From: Chachezhania sediminis
Lineage (GTDB): Bacteria > Pseudomonadota > Alphaproteobacteria > Rhodobacterales > Rhodobacteraceae
Direction: 5' to 3'
Assembly: GCF_009765275.1 (NCBI RefSeq)
Contig: NZ_VOPH01000001.1
Span: forward strand, 186,001-250,000
DNA: 64,000 nt
Below, one piece after another: positions 9,458-17,569 of the stretch. Position 1 is the stretch's first letter. Every line of letters begins with the position of its first letter. The translations under genes were made by a program, and so were the position numbers. The notes below the pieces were generated by a model, which saw only the letters and a program-made list of their open reading frames with translations, made no database searches and had not been told where the DNA came from.

Positions 9458-10456
9458 CTAATACCCAATAAGTTCAAGTAGTGATGGTAGCTCCCAGTAG
9501 CTTGCACCTTCAATAGCTACGCCGCCTGGGTATTCGACGTTATATATCATGGTTCCATTTTCATGATATTCGAGTGTAAGATAGCGCCGTCCGGCGTTAT
9601 TTTTCAAAAAGTCTTTCGCCTCGGGAGTCAGCGTTCGCGCTGCCACTAGAATCGGCGTATCATGCACACGACAGCGCGTTACAAGTTTTGGGTAAATGTG
9701 GCTGTCGCGGAAACCGTACCAATGCGGATAAACGCATCGGCGGATGCTTAGAACGCGATCAGCGCCCTGTATGGCACTTAGAATAGGCTCATCGTGGGTT
9801 CGCTGATATTTGCTCACTCCTGGGGTAACAATAAGCGGAACAAGCCCATCGGGAAGTTCACTGGTCATTGGAAGCGACATCACGCCGCCATGAGGGTCAG
9901 AGAACCAATCTAGCGAGCCGCGGACCTTCCAGACCGTGACGGTCCGTGCAAGGTTGTTTCCTTGCTTAAAGATCATATTTTCTGCGCCATCTGCGCGCCG
10001 CACGTTTCCGGGAAGAAAACCCGTGTTATGAATGTACCCGCCTGTATCAGCCGCATATTCAACAACCCGATCATAGTTGGTAGTGACAACATGAATGTTG
10101 CGATTGGTGCTGTGGAATAGTCCTGCGAACATTGATCGCGGTGGGAAGGCTATATTCTCGGTGATTGCCGACTTTAACAGGCTGTAGTCATCCTGTGCAA
10201 TAAAATCCCACGTGGATCGAACAATCTTCACTACCAGTGAATCGGGCAAGGCTCTCCCTTCCAGCGCCGCTTCTAGGTGGTCGCCTGCCACGAGCGCCGT
10301 TCGAACCAAAGCCCAAGCATCAACCTCTGATTCATCAGCGGGTTGCACGTTTTCACGAAGCCAGTTCGCTAAGTCGTCCATGCCGCGAATGCCGTGGGGA
10401 ATAGATGCACCACTGCCAAGAACAATTACAGGTTTTTTTGTGCGCAGCCTTGGCAT
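9458..10456 (-). CDS. SIR2-like NADase of a SIR2-HerA pair, catalytic His replaced
   Basis: A 332-residue SIR2-fold protein of the antiphage effector type, expected to hydrolyse NAD+ when activated. The nucleotide loop VLGSGASIPHG is at about residues 12-22 and the conserved asparagine is N127 in VTTNYDRVVEY. The motif that carries the catalytic histidine, normally K-(L/V)-H-G-S, reads KVRGSLDW: residue 179 is arginine (CGC, 9920-9922), one base from CAC. The protein is otherwise full-looking but should be inactive. The next gene downstream is herA. A seven-A run just after the start (10433-10439) could join an upstream frame, so the N-terminus is uncertain. Confidence 0.85.
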   Translation of the reverse strand: MPRLRTKKPVIVLGSGASIPHGIRGMDDLANWLRENVQPADESEVDAWALVRTALVAGDHLEAALEGRALPDSLVVKIVRSTWDFIAQDDYSLLKSAITENIAFPPRSMFAGLFHSTNRNIHVVTTNYDRVVEYAADTGGYIHNTGFLPGNVRRADGAENMIFKQGNNLARTVTVWKVRGSLDWFSDPHGGVMSLPMTSELPDGLVPLIVTPGVSKYQRTHDEPILSAIQGADRVLSIRRCVYPHWYGFRDSHIYPKLVTRCRVHDTPILVAARTLTPEAKDFLKNNAGRRYLTLEYHENGTMIYNVEYPGGVAIEGASYWELPSLLELIGY

Positions 10457-10594
10457 TGATTGCGAGGTCTTCGAGTTCCGTTTCCGTTAAAGTCTTTATG
10501 TCTTGATCGCACCGGTGAGCCGCATGACGTTGGCACAATACAGGATGACCTGCAATTAAGTGGTTGGATTTTCTGCTTTTCCCATCAAGGCTTC

Positions 10595-11128
10595 TCACAG
10601 CGTTCCAGCACTCTGCACTTTGATTGGATAGTGCAGCAATAGACGATAACCACCGCGCATCATCTTGACGCCATGTGCGACCAGTCGGCGAGCCTTGTTC
10701 TTGCGCGGGGCCACCTCGAAATCCTCCTTTGCACCGCGAAACCCCAGCAGCGTTTCGGCGATGGAGCGATAGCTTTCACCGTGCTGCTGGGCATCCGGAG
10801 CCCGTAACGATAGCATGTGCCATTGCCTGCGTTGGGGTGGAAGGGCGCGGAAATCAGGACCGGGCTTGCGGCCGTTGAGGGATCGCCAGAAGCGGCGGGC
10901 TGCGTGAGCGCGCAGTTCCAGAAACGTATCAATCGGCAGAATAACGGCGTAGAACGCGCTAGCGTCCGGTGTCGTGCCAGGCAACCAGAATTGATGCGTG
11001 GTGCCTTCCACCTGCCAGATGCCGTGCCAGCCATCGGGGGCACGGCGCAGATCGAGGCCATCAAGATGCGCCAGCGACATGACAGGCTGTGTAGCGCTCC
11101 GTTTGTGTTCGGTCGGGGACAACATCAC
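10595..11128 (-). CDS. DUF2285 domain protein (C-terminal piece)
   Basis: A 177-codon frame with the typical order of a DUF2285 protein: LDLRRAPDGWHG, FWLPGTTPDA, FLELRAHAARRFWRSLNGR, and a C-terminal segment YRSIAETLLGFRG followed by RKNKARRLVAHG, which resembles a helix-turn-helix. Sequence between the stop at 11171 and this ATG is in the same frame and coding-like, so this and the next entry were probably one DUF6499-DUF2285 protein. Such proteins are common on integrative and conjugative elements of this group; their role is not established. Confidence 0.7.
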   Translation of the reverse strand: MMLSPTEHKRSATQPVMSLAHLDGLDLRRAPDGWHGIWQVEGTTHQFWLPGTTPDASAFYAVILPIDTFLELRAHAARRFWRSLNGRKPGPDFRALPPQRRQWHMLSLRAPDAQQHGESYRSIAETLLGFRGAKEDFEVAPRKNKARRLVAHGVKMMRGGYRLLLHYPIKVQSAGTL

Positions 11129-11170
11129 GGCCTGCGGTTGAAGGTCGGGACTCCAGATGGGGATTGTCGG

Positions 11171-11389
11171 TCAGGCGGGGCGTCGGGGTCGCACGGGAAA
11201 TCGCAAGCCCCTGAGATCTGCGAAGGCTTCAAGTATGGAACCGCCCGGCCGCCGGGTTGCCGCGACGGCCTGAAAGTCACGCCGATAATCGTCATTCCGG
11301 CGCAGGTATTCCCAGGCGAAACCGGCGGCCGGGATGTGCTTCGCATGTCGGTATGCCGCCGGTGAACGCCAGTCGATGCCTTTCAGCAT
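11171..11389 (-). pseudogene. DUF6499 domain protein (N-terminal piece, ended by in-frame TGA)
   Basis: A 72-codon piece starting at ATG 11389 behind GAGGTGACGCC. IDWRSPAAYRHAKHIP and FAWEYLRRNDDYRRDF match the short DUF6499 domain, which normally continues directly into DUF2285. Here the frame stops at a TGA (11171-11173), and the same frame stays open afterwards (PTIPIWSPDLQPQAV) into the DUF2285 piece. A single nonsense change (for example from CGA or GGA) would explain it. The upstream 66 codons of the open frame lack similarity and are not part of the gene. Confidence 0.65.
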
Positions 11390-11583
11390 GGCGTCACCTC
11401 TCAAACCGGAGCGGATGGAACGCGCCCCGACTGGAGATCGTGAAAGGCTGACTGGAACAACGGAAGTTACTGAAATCAGATAGCCTGATCGGCTAACCCG
11501 ATCATATTTGGTTACTTTTTTTGCATCATTTCGAGGATTCCGCCATATGCCTGCCCGCTTCTTCGCGGGCAGGCGGCGCCGTT

Positions 11584-12125
11584 TCACCTACTGGAAGACA
11601 CATGCACCTCGTCATAGCTGGTCTCGACAGTGAAAAACTCGCCGTTCAGTTCGGCGTCGCGGGCCATCGCCTTCCAGTCGATATAATCCAGTCGATATAA
11701 TAGCGCAGGGCTTCGGGGATGGTGATGCAGTCGGATGTCAGCTCTTCCATGTAGTCCGCAAGGCTGGTGAACTGGCCATGATAGCAATCTTGCAAAGCGG
11801 TTTCGGCCTGTTCGATGTCGTCGTCCAGCTCCGCCAGCACGCCAGCGCCGAGCGCGCCATGTTTGCCAATGAAAGCCGCCATGCGCGCGACAGTTTCGAT
11901 CCTCGAATATTCGTGGATGGTGACGCCCTCAAAGCCTTCATAATCGTGGATCGCGTGTTCCTCGGCGCCCTTGATGGGGGACCGCGCCAGCATCGCGGCA
12001 ATCTCGTCCCTGATCGAACCGGCGTCCTGGTCCGCGTCGATCCAGACGCCATGCAGATAGCCACTATTGTAAGCCGCCAGACAGGCAACATAGATGCGGG
12101 GGCTCGTGTCGGAATGGTTGGTCAT
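11584..12125 (-). pseudogene. ardA: Antirestriction protein ArdA, frameshifted near its end
   Basis: ArdA mimics DNA and blocks type I restriction enzymes when an element enters a new cell. The first 138 residues or so are intact, including RIYVACLAAYNSG at the start and the acidic antirestriction stretch LAELDDDIEQAE. A 14-bp tandem duplication at 11674-11701 then shifts the frame and gives a wrong 12-residue tail. Removing one copy restores YYIDWKAMARDAELNGEF and an ending at 11584, about 175 residues, normal for ArdA. The start at 12125 has an AGGATCAGAGAC leader. It may keep partial activity because the motif is upstream of the break. Confidence 0.85.
11674..11701. repeat. 14-bp direct tandem duplication inside ardA
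   Basis: CCAGTCGATATAAT occurs twice in a row (11674-11687 and 11688-11701). Fourteen is not a multiple of three, so it shifts the ardA frame. Confidence 0.95.
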
Positions 12126-12444
12126 GTCTCTGATCCTCGGGTCTGAAGGTCAGCGAAGCGGAACGCCGCGCCTGACCTTCTGGCCGTCGCCGAGACTGGG
12201 GTAGCAACGAGCAAGGGCGACCGGGGTGGTGGGGGATCACCCGGCCTGCACAAGCCCCCTGGGGCGCGGAAGGCTGGGGAAACCACCCCGGACGGTTCCA
12301 CTTCCCTTGCTGGGCGCGAGGGCAACGCCCTTACAAGTCTATGAAGGGAAACGTGTGGCGATAGCTGCGTACCGCTGGTAGTTAAAAATGACGATATGAA
12401 TCTGAATTCTCGAATGAACGGCGCTCGAACGAGGTAAAGAATTT
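12126..12444. other. Divergent gap between ardA and the helicase gene
   Basis: The first 185 bases hold the hairpin region. The last 110 bases are AT-rich, as expected for a promoter reading toward the helicase. No gene is seen here. Confidence 0.5.
12145..12311. promoter_or_regulatory. Nested hairpin region upstream of ardA
   Basis: Two structures stand in the gap before ardA. The first has nine-base arms GAAGGTCAG (12145-12153) and CTGACCTTC (12172-12180). The second is about 100 bases, with outer arms AGCAAGGG (12210-12217) / CCCTTGCT (12304-12311), inner arms CCGGGGTGGT (12221-12230) / ACCACCCCGG (12282-12291), and a G5/C5 stem inside. On conjugative plasmids ardA is often driven early from hairpin promoters formed in single-stranded DNA (Frpo/ssi type). 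The position fits such a role; it could also be part of a transfer origin. Confidence 0.45.
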
Positions 12445-15400
12445 ATGGCGGAAAGACCTTACTTCAAGAAGTCAATAGCAGAGCTGGAGGCGGTATTTGC
12501 GAACAGTCGAAGCAGCAGTGAAATACTACACCGACTCTTGCATGAGCTAGAATTCCGCAACACGCAACGCGCCATTGCTCTCAAAGACAAAGTTCTTGCT
12601 GCCAACGACAGCAAAAATCTGGGCCCGGCTCCGCCCCCACTTTCCCGTAAAACGGTCGACTTGAAACCAAAGATGATTGACAAACCTGCCCGGAATGATG
12701 GGCTGGTATTTCCTTCTGGCCCAGAGCAACCAATAGCAAAGCCCGGTGCCAATCCGCCGGTCACAAACGATCCGCAGAACATTCTACGCACCTGGACGGC
12801 ACTTGAGGTGCTGTCGCCACAAGGCTATCGCCGCGAAACCGATCTGGTGGCCGGCGACAGGTCGCGGATCGCACGATTTGAAGATGCTGAACTGCCATGG
12901 AAAGCGGGCGAGCGCTCACGTCCGAAAAAGCGGCTTTACTACGAGTTGATGTTGGGGGCTGTTGCCCTTGGCCCAGCGGTTGAAAGCCTGCTTAAGGTCT
13001 ATGCCGACAAACGCCCTGATAAGCCGAGCATGAGGGGATACTGCCCGGTTGCCAGCATTCTTCTAGACAAAGAAGGCAGGCCGCTCGAAGAAGAAAACAG
13101 TTTGGCCATTTCCAGCTTCGCCTGGGGCGCGCCGATTGCACTGAAGGGCGATCTGAAGGCATTGGCGGAATGGCCTTGCCATGAAAGGAGCCTCAAGGAG
13201 GCGCTCCGCAAAATCCTAATCCGGCGCGGCCGTCAGGATGAAGTTCTCCCGCTGACGAAAAAACATATTGATGAGCTTTTCGCGTTTCTTGTCGATGTGA
13301 TGGGCTTGGCCGCACTTGAGGTGAAGTCACCATATTTTGCGCTGCGTCGCTATGAGTTCTTTGCCAGAAAAAACCCGCCCGAACCCGGCTTGCTCAACTC
13401 GTTCTTCCTGGAAGACCTGGCAGCGGCGCGAACCCACGCGCAAAAAGGGAGCCTTCCGCACGCCCTGAAGCACTACTTGGGGGTCGAGAAACCGCCTCAC
13501 AAAACCGATCTTCTTCAGGATGATGCTGGCTTGCAGCATTTGCTCCAGCCTGCCCTGACGCCCCTTGGGCGATGGCCGGGCAATGGGCGTTTCCCGCTGG
13601 CTTTGTTGCAGCAAGCCGCTATGAACGCGACGGCGCCCATCTTAATGAAGACCGGGATACTGGCGGTGAATGGTCCGCCGGGCACAGGTAAAACGACACT
13701 TTTACGGGATGTGGTCGCCGCCCGCGTCGTTGAACGTGCCGAGGTGATGTGTACCTATAAGCGTCCCGCTGATGCGTTTTCACCCACATCTCAAAGCCTA
13801 CAAAGAAGCGGCGCGAAAATCACCCTTCACAAGCTTGATGAGAAGTTGAAGGGCTTTGAGATGATCGTGACCTCTTCTAACAACAAGGCGGTCGAGAATG
13901 TAAGTACTGAACTTCCGGCGCTGGACGCCATTGCTGGAGATGCACCGGACCTGCGTTACTTCAAGACAGTTTCTGACAATTTGCTGGAACGCGAGACCTG
14001 GGGGGCAATCGCGGCTGTTCTTGGAAATGCCACCAACCGCTATGTGTTTTCGCAAAATTTCTGGCGTGATGACGAAAACGGCCTATCCACCTACCTGAAC
14101 CATGCCAGCGGCATCCCGCAGATCGTTTCGGAGCCGCAGAAGGACGGCCTGCCGCTTAGACGCAACCGAGAAATCGTTGATCGGGAACGCCCCCCGGCAA
14201 ACGCTAGGGAAGCAGCTGTTCGTTGGGAAAAGGCCCGCACAGATTTTCTGCAAGCTTTGAAGACATCCGGGGAGAACCAGAAGAGATTGCAATCGCTTCA
14301 CGTCCAGCTTTTGCGTCTGGTCGCGGTCTCTGCCGAGATCACTGACATTCAATCAAGGCAACCAGAACTTCAGGATGAAGTGGCTGCGCTTCAGCTCAGG
14401 CTATCAGAAGCCCAAGGGGGGATTCAGTGCGCGGAATCTGCTGCGGCTTCAAGCCGCCAGCGGAAGGAGTCTCATTTCGCCATACGACCGGGACTTCTAG
14501 CCCGTTTGTTCCAGACGCGGCGTTTCAAAGACTGGTTGACCGGGTTCCGCACCCTGGAGAACCAGGAGAGAGAAACCGCCGGAGCATACGCCGCCTCAAA
14601 ACGGAATTTCGATACACTCCATTCTGGCCTGGCAGCAAAGCAAAACCTGATTGAACAATCGGTCCAACAGATCAAGGCATTGGAGACTGAGAAAGAACGA
14701 ATTGAAGCGCAGACGGCTGAGGCATGCCGACAGTTAAAAGCTTCAGTGCCCGATGCCGCATTTTTCGCCAGCGCACATGAGGATATTCAGACGGCCCATG
14801 TCTGGTTCGATCAAGCCGCCAGAATCCTGCGCGATGATGTGTTTGAAGCGGCCATTCATCTGCACCGCGCCTTTATTGACGGCGCTGCCGATCCGCTGCG
14901 GCAAAACCTGTCTGTCTTTGTCGAATCATTCGGAACACGTTCCCTCGGCACACCGCAAAAGGATGATTTGATCGCCGACCTTTGGTCGTCGTTCTTTCTG
15001 GTGGTGCCGGTCGTTTCCACGACATTCGCGTCCGTCAACAGGATGTTCTCGCGTCTTGCTCCGGAAGCTCTCGGGTGGCTGCTGGTGGACGAAGCTGGCC
15101 AAGCAGTTCCGCAGGCCGCTGTTGGAGCAATGCTGCGCACAAAACATGCAGTTGTTGTTGGTGATCCGCTCCAGATTGAACCTGTGGTCACATTGCCGAA
15201 CAGTCTGACAGAAGAGGTCTGCGCTTTCTTCGGGATCGATCCTCTCAAATACAATGCACCGGAAGCCTCCGTGCAGACGGTGGCCGATGCGGCCAGTATT
15301 TATTGCGCCCGCTTCCCTATCGGCAGCGGTCACCGGGACGTGGGTGCTCCCCTTCTTGTGCATCGGCGCTGCGATAGCCCGATGTTCGATATCTCAAACG

Positions 15401-15948
15401 AGATCGCCTATTCGAACCTGATGGTGCAGGCCAAGAAGCCCACTCCGGAGAATCCCATCCTTGGCTCGTCCGCTTGGATCGACGTTCAAGGAAAACCGGG
15501 ACCGGATAAATGGTGTGCCGATGAAGCCGCTGTCCTGATTGACATGATACAAAAACTGAAAAGCGGCGGGGTGGATGCCGACCTCTATGTCGTGACGCCT
15601 TTCGTGATCGTTCAGGACAATCTGCGCCGAGAAATCGTTCAGAGCCGTGTTTTGGATGGATGGGTTGACAATCCGAACGCTTGGGTTTCGGAACATGTCG
15701 GGACGGTTCATACCGTTCAGGGCCGGGAAGCCGGAATCGTGTTCTTTGTTCTGGGGGCGCAGATGTCTTCGCAAAACGGAGCGCGCGCCTGGGCTGGGAG
15801 AAGGCCAAACTTAGTCAACGTGGCCGTTACCCGCGCAAAAGCTTCCTTGTACGTGATTGGCAATAGGCAGCTCTGGAAATCCGCAGGCGTGTTCGCTGTG
15901 TTGGATCGGTATCTTCCCGACGGCAAAAGCCTCCGAGCGCCAGAATGA
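12445..15948 (+). CDS. SF1 helicase (Upf1/Dna2-like), candidate defence protein
   Basis: A 1167-residue superfamily 1 helicase. After a long N-terminal region without a family I know (residues 1-400), the Walker A GPPGTGKTT is at 410-418, the SSNNKAVENV motif Ia at about 475, a charged coiled coil at about 610-780, the Walker B LLVDEAGQ with D882/E883, the GDPLQIEPV motif, then HTVQGREAGIV from H1089 and motif VI NVAVTRAKASLYVIG near the end. The order is that of Upf1/SMUBP2-type enzymes acting on RNA or DNA. The gene is intact, divergent from ardA, and its stop overlaps the next start (ATGA). Its AT-richer composition and island setting suggest transfer and a defence role, but no known named system is recognised. 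Confidence 0.85.
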   Translation: MAERPYFKKSIAELEAVFANSRSSSEILHRLLHELEFRNTQRAIALKDKVLAANDSKNLGPAPPPLSRKTVDLKPKMIDKPARNDGLVFPSGPEQPIAKPGANPPVTNDPQNILRTWTALEVLSPQGYRRETDLVAGDRSRIARFEDAELPWKAGERSRPKKRLYYELMLGAVALGPAVESLLKVYADKRPDKPSMRGYCPVASILLDKEGRPLEEENSLAISSFAWGAPIALKGDLKALAEWPCHERSLKEALRKILIRRGRQDEVLPLTKKHIDELFAFLVDVMGLAALEVKSPYFALRRYEFFARKNPPEPGLLNSFFLEDLAAARTHAQKGSLPHALKHYLGVEKPPHKTDLLQDDAGLQHLLQPALTPLGRWPGNGRFPLALLQQAAMNATAPILMKTGILAVNGPPGTGKTTLLRDVVAARVVERAEVMCTYKRPADAFSPTSQSLQRSGAKITLHKLDEKLKGFEMIVTSSNNKAVENVSTELPALDAIAGDAPDLRYFKTVSDNLLERETWGAIAAVLGNATNRYVFSQNFWRDDENGLSTYLNHASGIPQIVSEPQKDGLPLRRNREIVDRERPPANAREAAVRWEKARTDFLQALKTSGENQKRLQSLHVQLLRLVAVSAEITDIQSRQPELQDEVAALQLRLSEAQGGIQCAESAAASSRQRKESHFAIRPGLLARLFQTRRFKDWLTGFRTLENQERETAGAYAASKRNFDTLHSGLAAKQNLIEQSVQQIKALETEKERIEAQTAEACRQLKASVPDAAFFASAHEDIQTAHVWFDQAARILRDDVFEAAIHLHRAFIDGAADPLRQNLSVFVESFGTRSLGTPQKDDLIADLWSSFFLVVPVVSTTFASVNRMFSRLAPEALGWLLVDEAGQAVPQAAVGAMLRTKHAVVVGDPLQIEPVVTLPNSLTEEVCAFFGIDPLKYNAPEASVQTVADAASIYCARFPIGSGHRDVGAPLLVHRRCDSPMFDISNEIAYSNLMVQAKKPTPENPILGSSAWIDVQGKPGPDKWCADEAAVLIDMIQKLKSGGVDADLYVVTPFVIVQDNLRREIVQSRVLDGWVDNPNAWVSEHVGTVHTVQGREAGIVFFVLGAQMSSQNGARAWAGRRPNLVNVAVTRAKASLYVIGNRQLWKSAGVFAVLDRYLPDGKSLRAPE

Positions 15949-16955
15949 ACGAAAGCTGGCTGTGGGTCACTCAGAACTTTAACAACCGTGAAATTGTGGG
16001 AGCCGCTTGGGTCGTTCTGATCCTTGGCCTTGTCTCGATAAAGAAAGACGTGCGCAAATCGCTGTTCGGGGTCGTCCGAGCGTTAGCGGACAGAAAATTG
16101 CCGGTTATCTTCGGATCGTTTGTCGGTTGGATCGGCTTTCTTGCATGGTTCGGGAGCAGGACCGGGCTTTGGACATCCAGCCAAATCGCGCCGACGGCTG
16201 TCTGGTACTTTGTCGGCGGCCTACCATTGTTGTTTCGCGCATTCGAAGCCAAAGAGGGAACGCAGCATTTTCGTGGATATGCTACAGCCGTTCTCAGCGG
16301 GGCGACTTTGATCGAGTTCATATATGTTGCGAAGACATTTAGTCTGCCCACCCAGTTCATCCTGACACCTGTTGTCACATTCATCGCGCTACTTGCTGTC
16401 TTCTCGGAGCGCGATCCTGAGCACGCTGCGGTCAAAAAACTGCTTACATGGGTACTGGTCATCGCGGCTTTGACCGTTCTGTGGCATCCCGTCTCTCAAA
16501 TCTGGGCGGAGCCGGAGACATTCTTCACGATAGAAACAGCACGAAACTTTATCCTGCCAATCTACCTCACAGTATTTTCCATCCCATTTTTCTATGCACT
16601 TCATTGCTATTCTCACATTAAAGGCGCTCGTATCCAGATAGACCAGAAGACTTTTCACTCTGATGAGTTGAAGGCTTACGCCAGGAAACGCTTCATTCTG
16701 ACGTTCCTAGCGCGACCGTGGTTGTTGAGACGAGCCATCAGGCAATTCCACATCATGCCAGCCAGAGTCGCGGCTGATGTCGATAAAATTATCCTGGATA
16801 TCCTTCACTATGAGCGGCAGGAGGAAAATCCCCCCGAAGTTGATGACTTAAAAGGCTGGAGTCCTTTTCCGCGCGAGAATTTCTTGCAGATGAAGGTCTT
16901 CGAACGAACGACTATCATGCAAGCGGCGACGGAGAGGAATGGTGGTCAGGTGTAG
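15945..16955 (+). CDS. Seven-helix membrane protein coupled to the helicase
   Basis: A 336-codon frame overlapping the helicase stop by four bases (ATGA), so translation is coupled. Seven hydrophobic segments are visible, at about residues 16-32, 52-70, 83-100, 112-132, 138-154, 166-184 and 203-223, followed by a soluble region rich in charged residues (about 224-336). No family is recognised. The last residues look unnatural: from about codon 303 a different frame is coding-like and continues for more than 100 codons, so a frameshift has probably replaced the true C-terminus. With the helicase it forms a two-gene unit. Confidence 0.75.
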   Translation: MNESWLWVTQNFNNREIVGAAWVVLILGLVSIKKDVRKSLFGVVRALADRKLPVIFGSFVGWIGFLAWFGSRTGLWTSSQIAPTAVWYFVGGLPLLFRAFEAKEGTQHFRGYATAVLSGATLIEFIYVAKTFSLPTQFILTPVVTFIALLAVFSERDPEHAAVKKLLTWVLVIAALTVLWHPVSQIWAEPETFFTIETARNFILPIYLTVFSIPFFYALHCYSHIKGARIQIDQKTFHSDELKAYARKRFILTFLARPWLLRRAIRQFHIMPARVAADVDKIILDILHYERQEENPPEVDDLKGWSPFPRENFLQMKVFERTTIMQAATERNGGQV

Positions 16956-17275
16956 CAGCCCGCCATCTGGATGAAGGCATCCTTCCCAGTATTGGTAACT
17001 ACTCGTTTTCGGGCATCGAAGGAGCTGTAAAGCAGATCAAGTTTCGCGGACATTTTGTCGACCAATATCTCGCCGACGAAGCGTTGGCTGAATTTAGAAG
17101 GCTTGCTTTGGAACTTTCCAATAAGGCTTTGAAAGGAAATTCCGGCGTCATTCAGGAACAGCTTGCGCGGTGCGAACCTTTTGAAATGAGTATTGGTGAA
17201 ACGAAAGTAAAGCTAATGCTTGATAGGTTTAGCAGCGATAAAGGGTTTGAATCAAGACTATCTTTGATGAGGTAA
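16956..17275 (+). pseudogene. Out-of-frame C-terminal piece of the membrane protein
   Basis: In the frame of 17273-17275 the sequence is open from about 16847 and gives a coherent soluble segment: RLESFSAREFLADEG, then EEWWSGVAARHLDEGILPS, FRGHFVDQYLADEALAEF, and an end at RLSLMR. There is no start codon with a ribosome site where it opens. Adding one base to the A run at 16850-16853 joins it smoothly to the membrane protein after VDDLK. I read it as that protein's original cytoplasmic end, not as a separate gene. Confidence 0.55.
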
Positions 17276-17422
17276 AGACTTCTGCCATCACTAAGCGCGC
17301 AAAATGCGGCGCGTGCGCGGGAGAGCGTGACGCACCGAGTTTCGCTGAAGGCACGGCGACCTGGGAAGTTTTCCACGTTTACAAGAGATCAGCGTGACGA
17401 AAGGGCTTTATCTACTTTGTAG

Positions 17423-17569
17423 GGTTATAGCGTAGGTGTAGTTCTCGGTTTCACCGTCTTCGGCCCGCCACTTGTCTTGGATTTCATTGAGAAATCTGGC
17501 AATTCTCTAAATATATTGATGCTCTATTACACTTTTTCAGCCGGTGTTTATGCCGGTTTGAAGGTGTAA
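17423..17569 (+). pseudogene. Remnant of a small membrane protein
   Basis: A 48-codon open stretch encodes two hydrophobic segments (VGVVLGFTVFGPPLVLDFI and ILMLYYTFSAGVYAGLKV) ending at TAA. No ATG or GTG with a ribosome site precedes it; a TAG stands just before it. It looks like the tail of a decayed membrane gene at the end of the AT-rich island. Confidence 0.3.
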
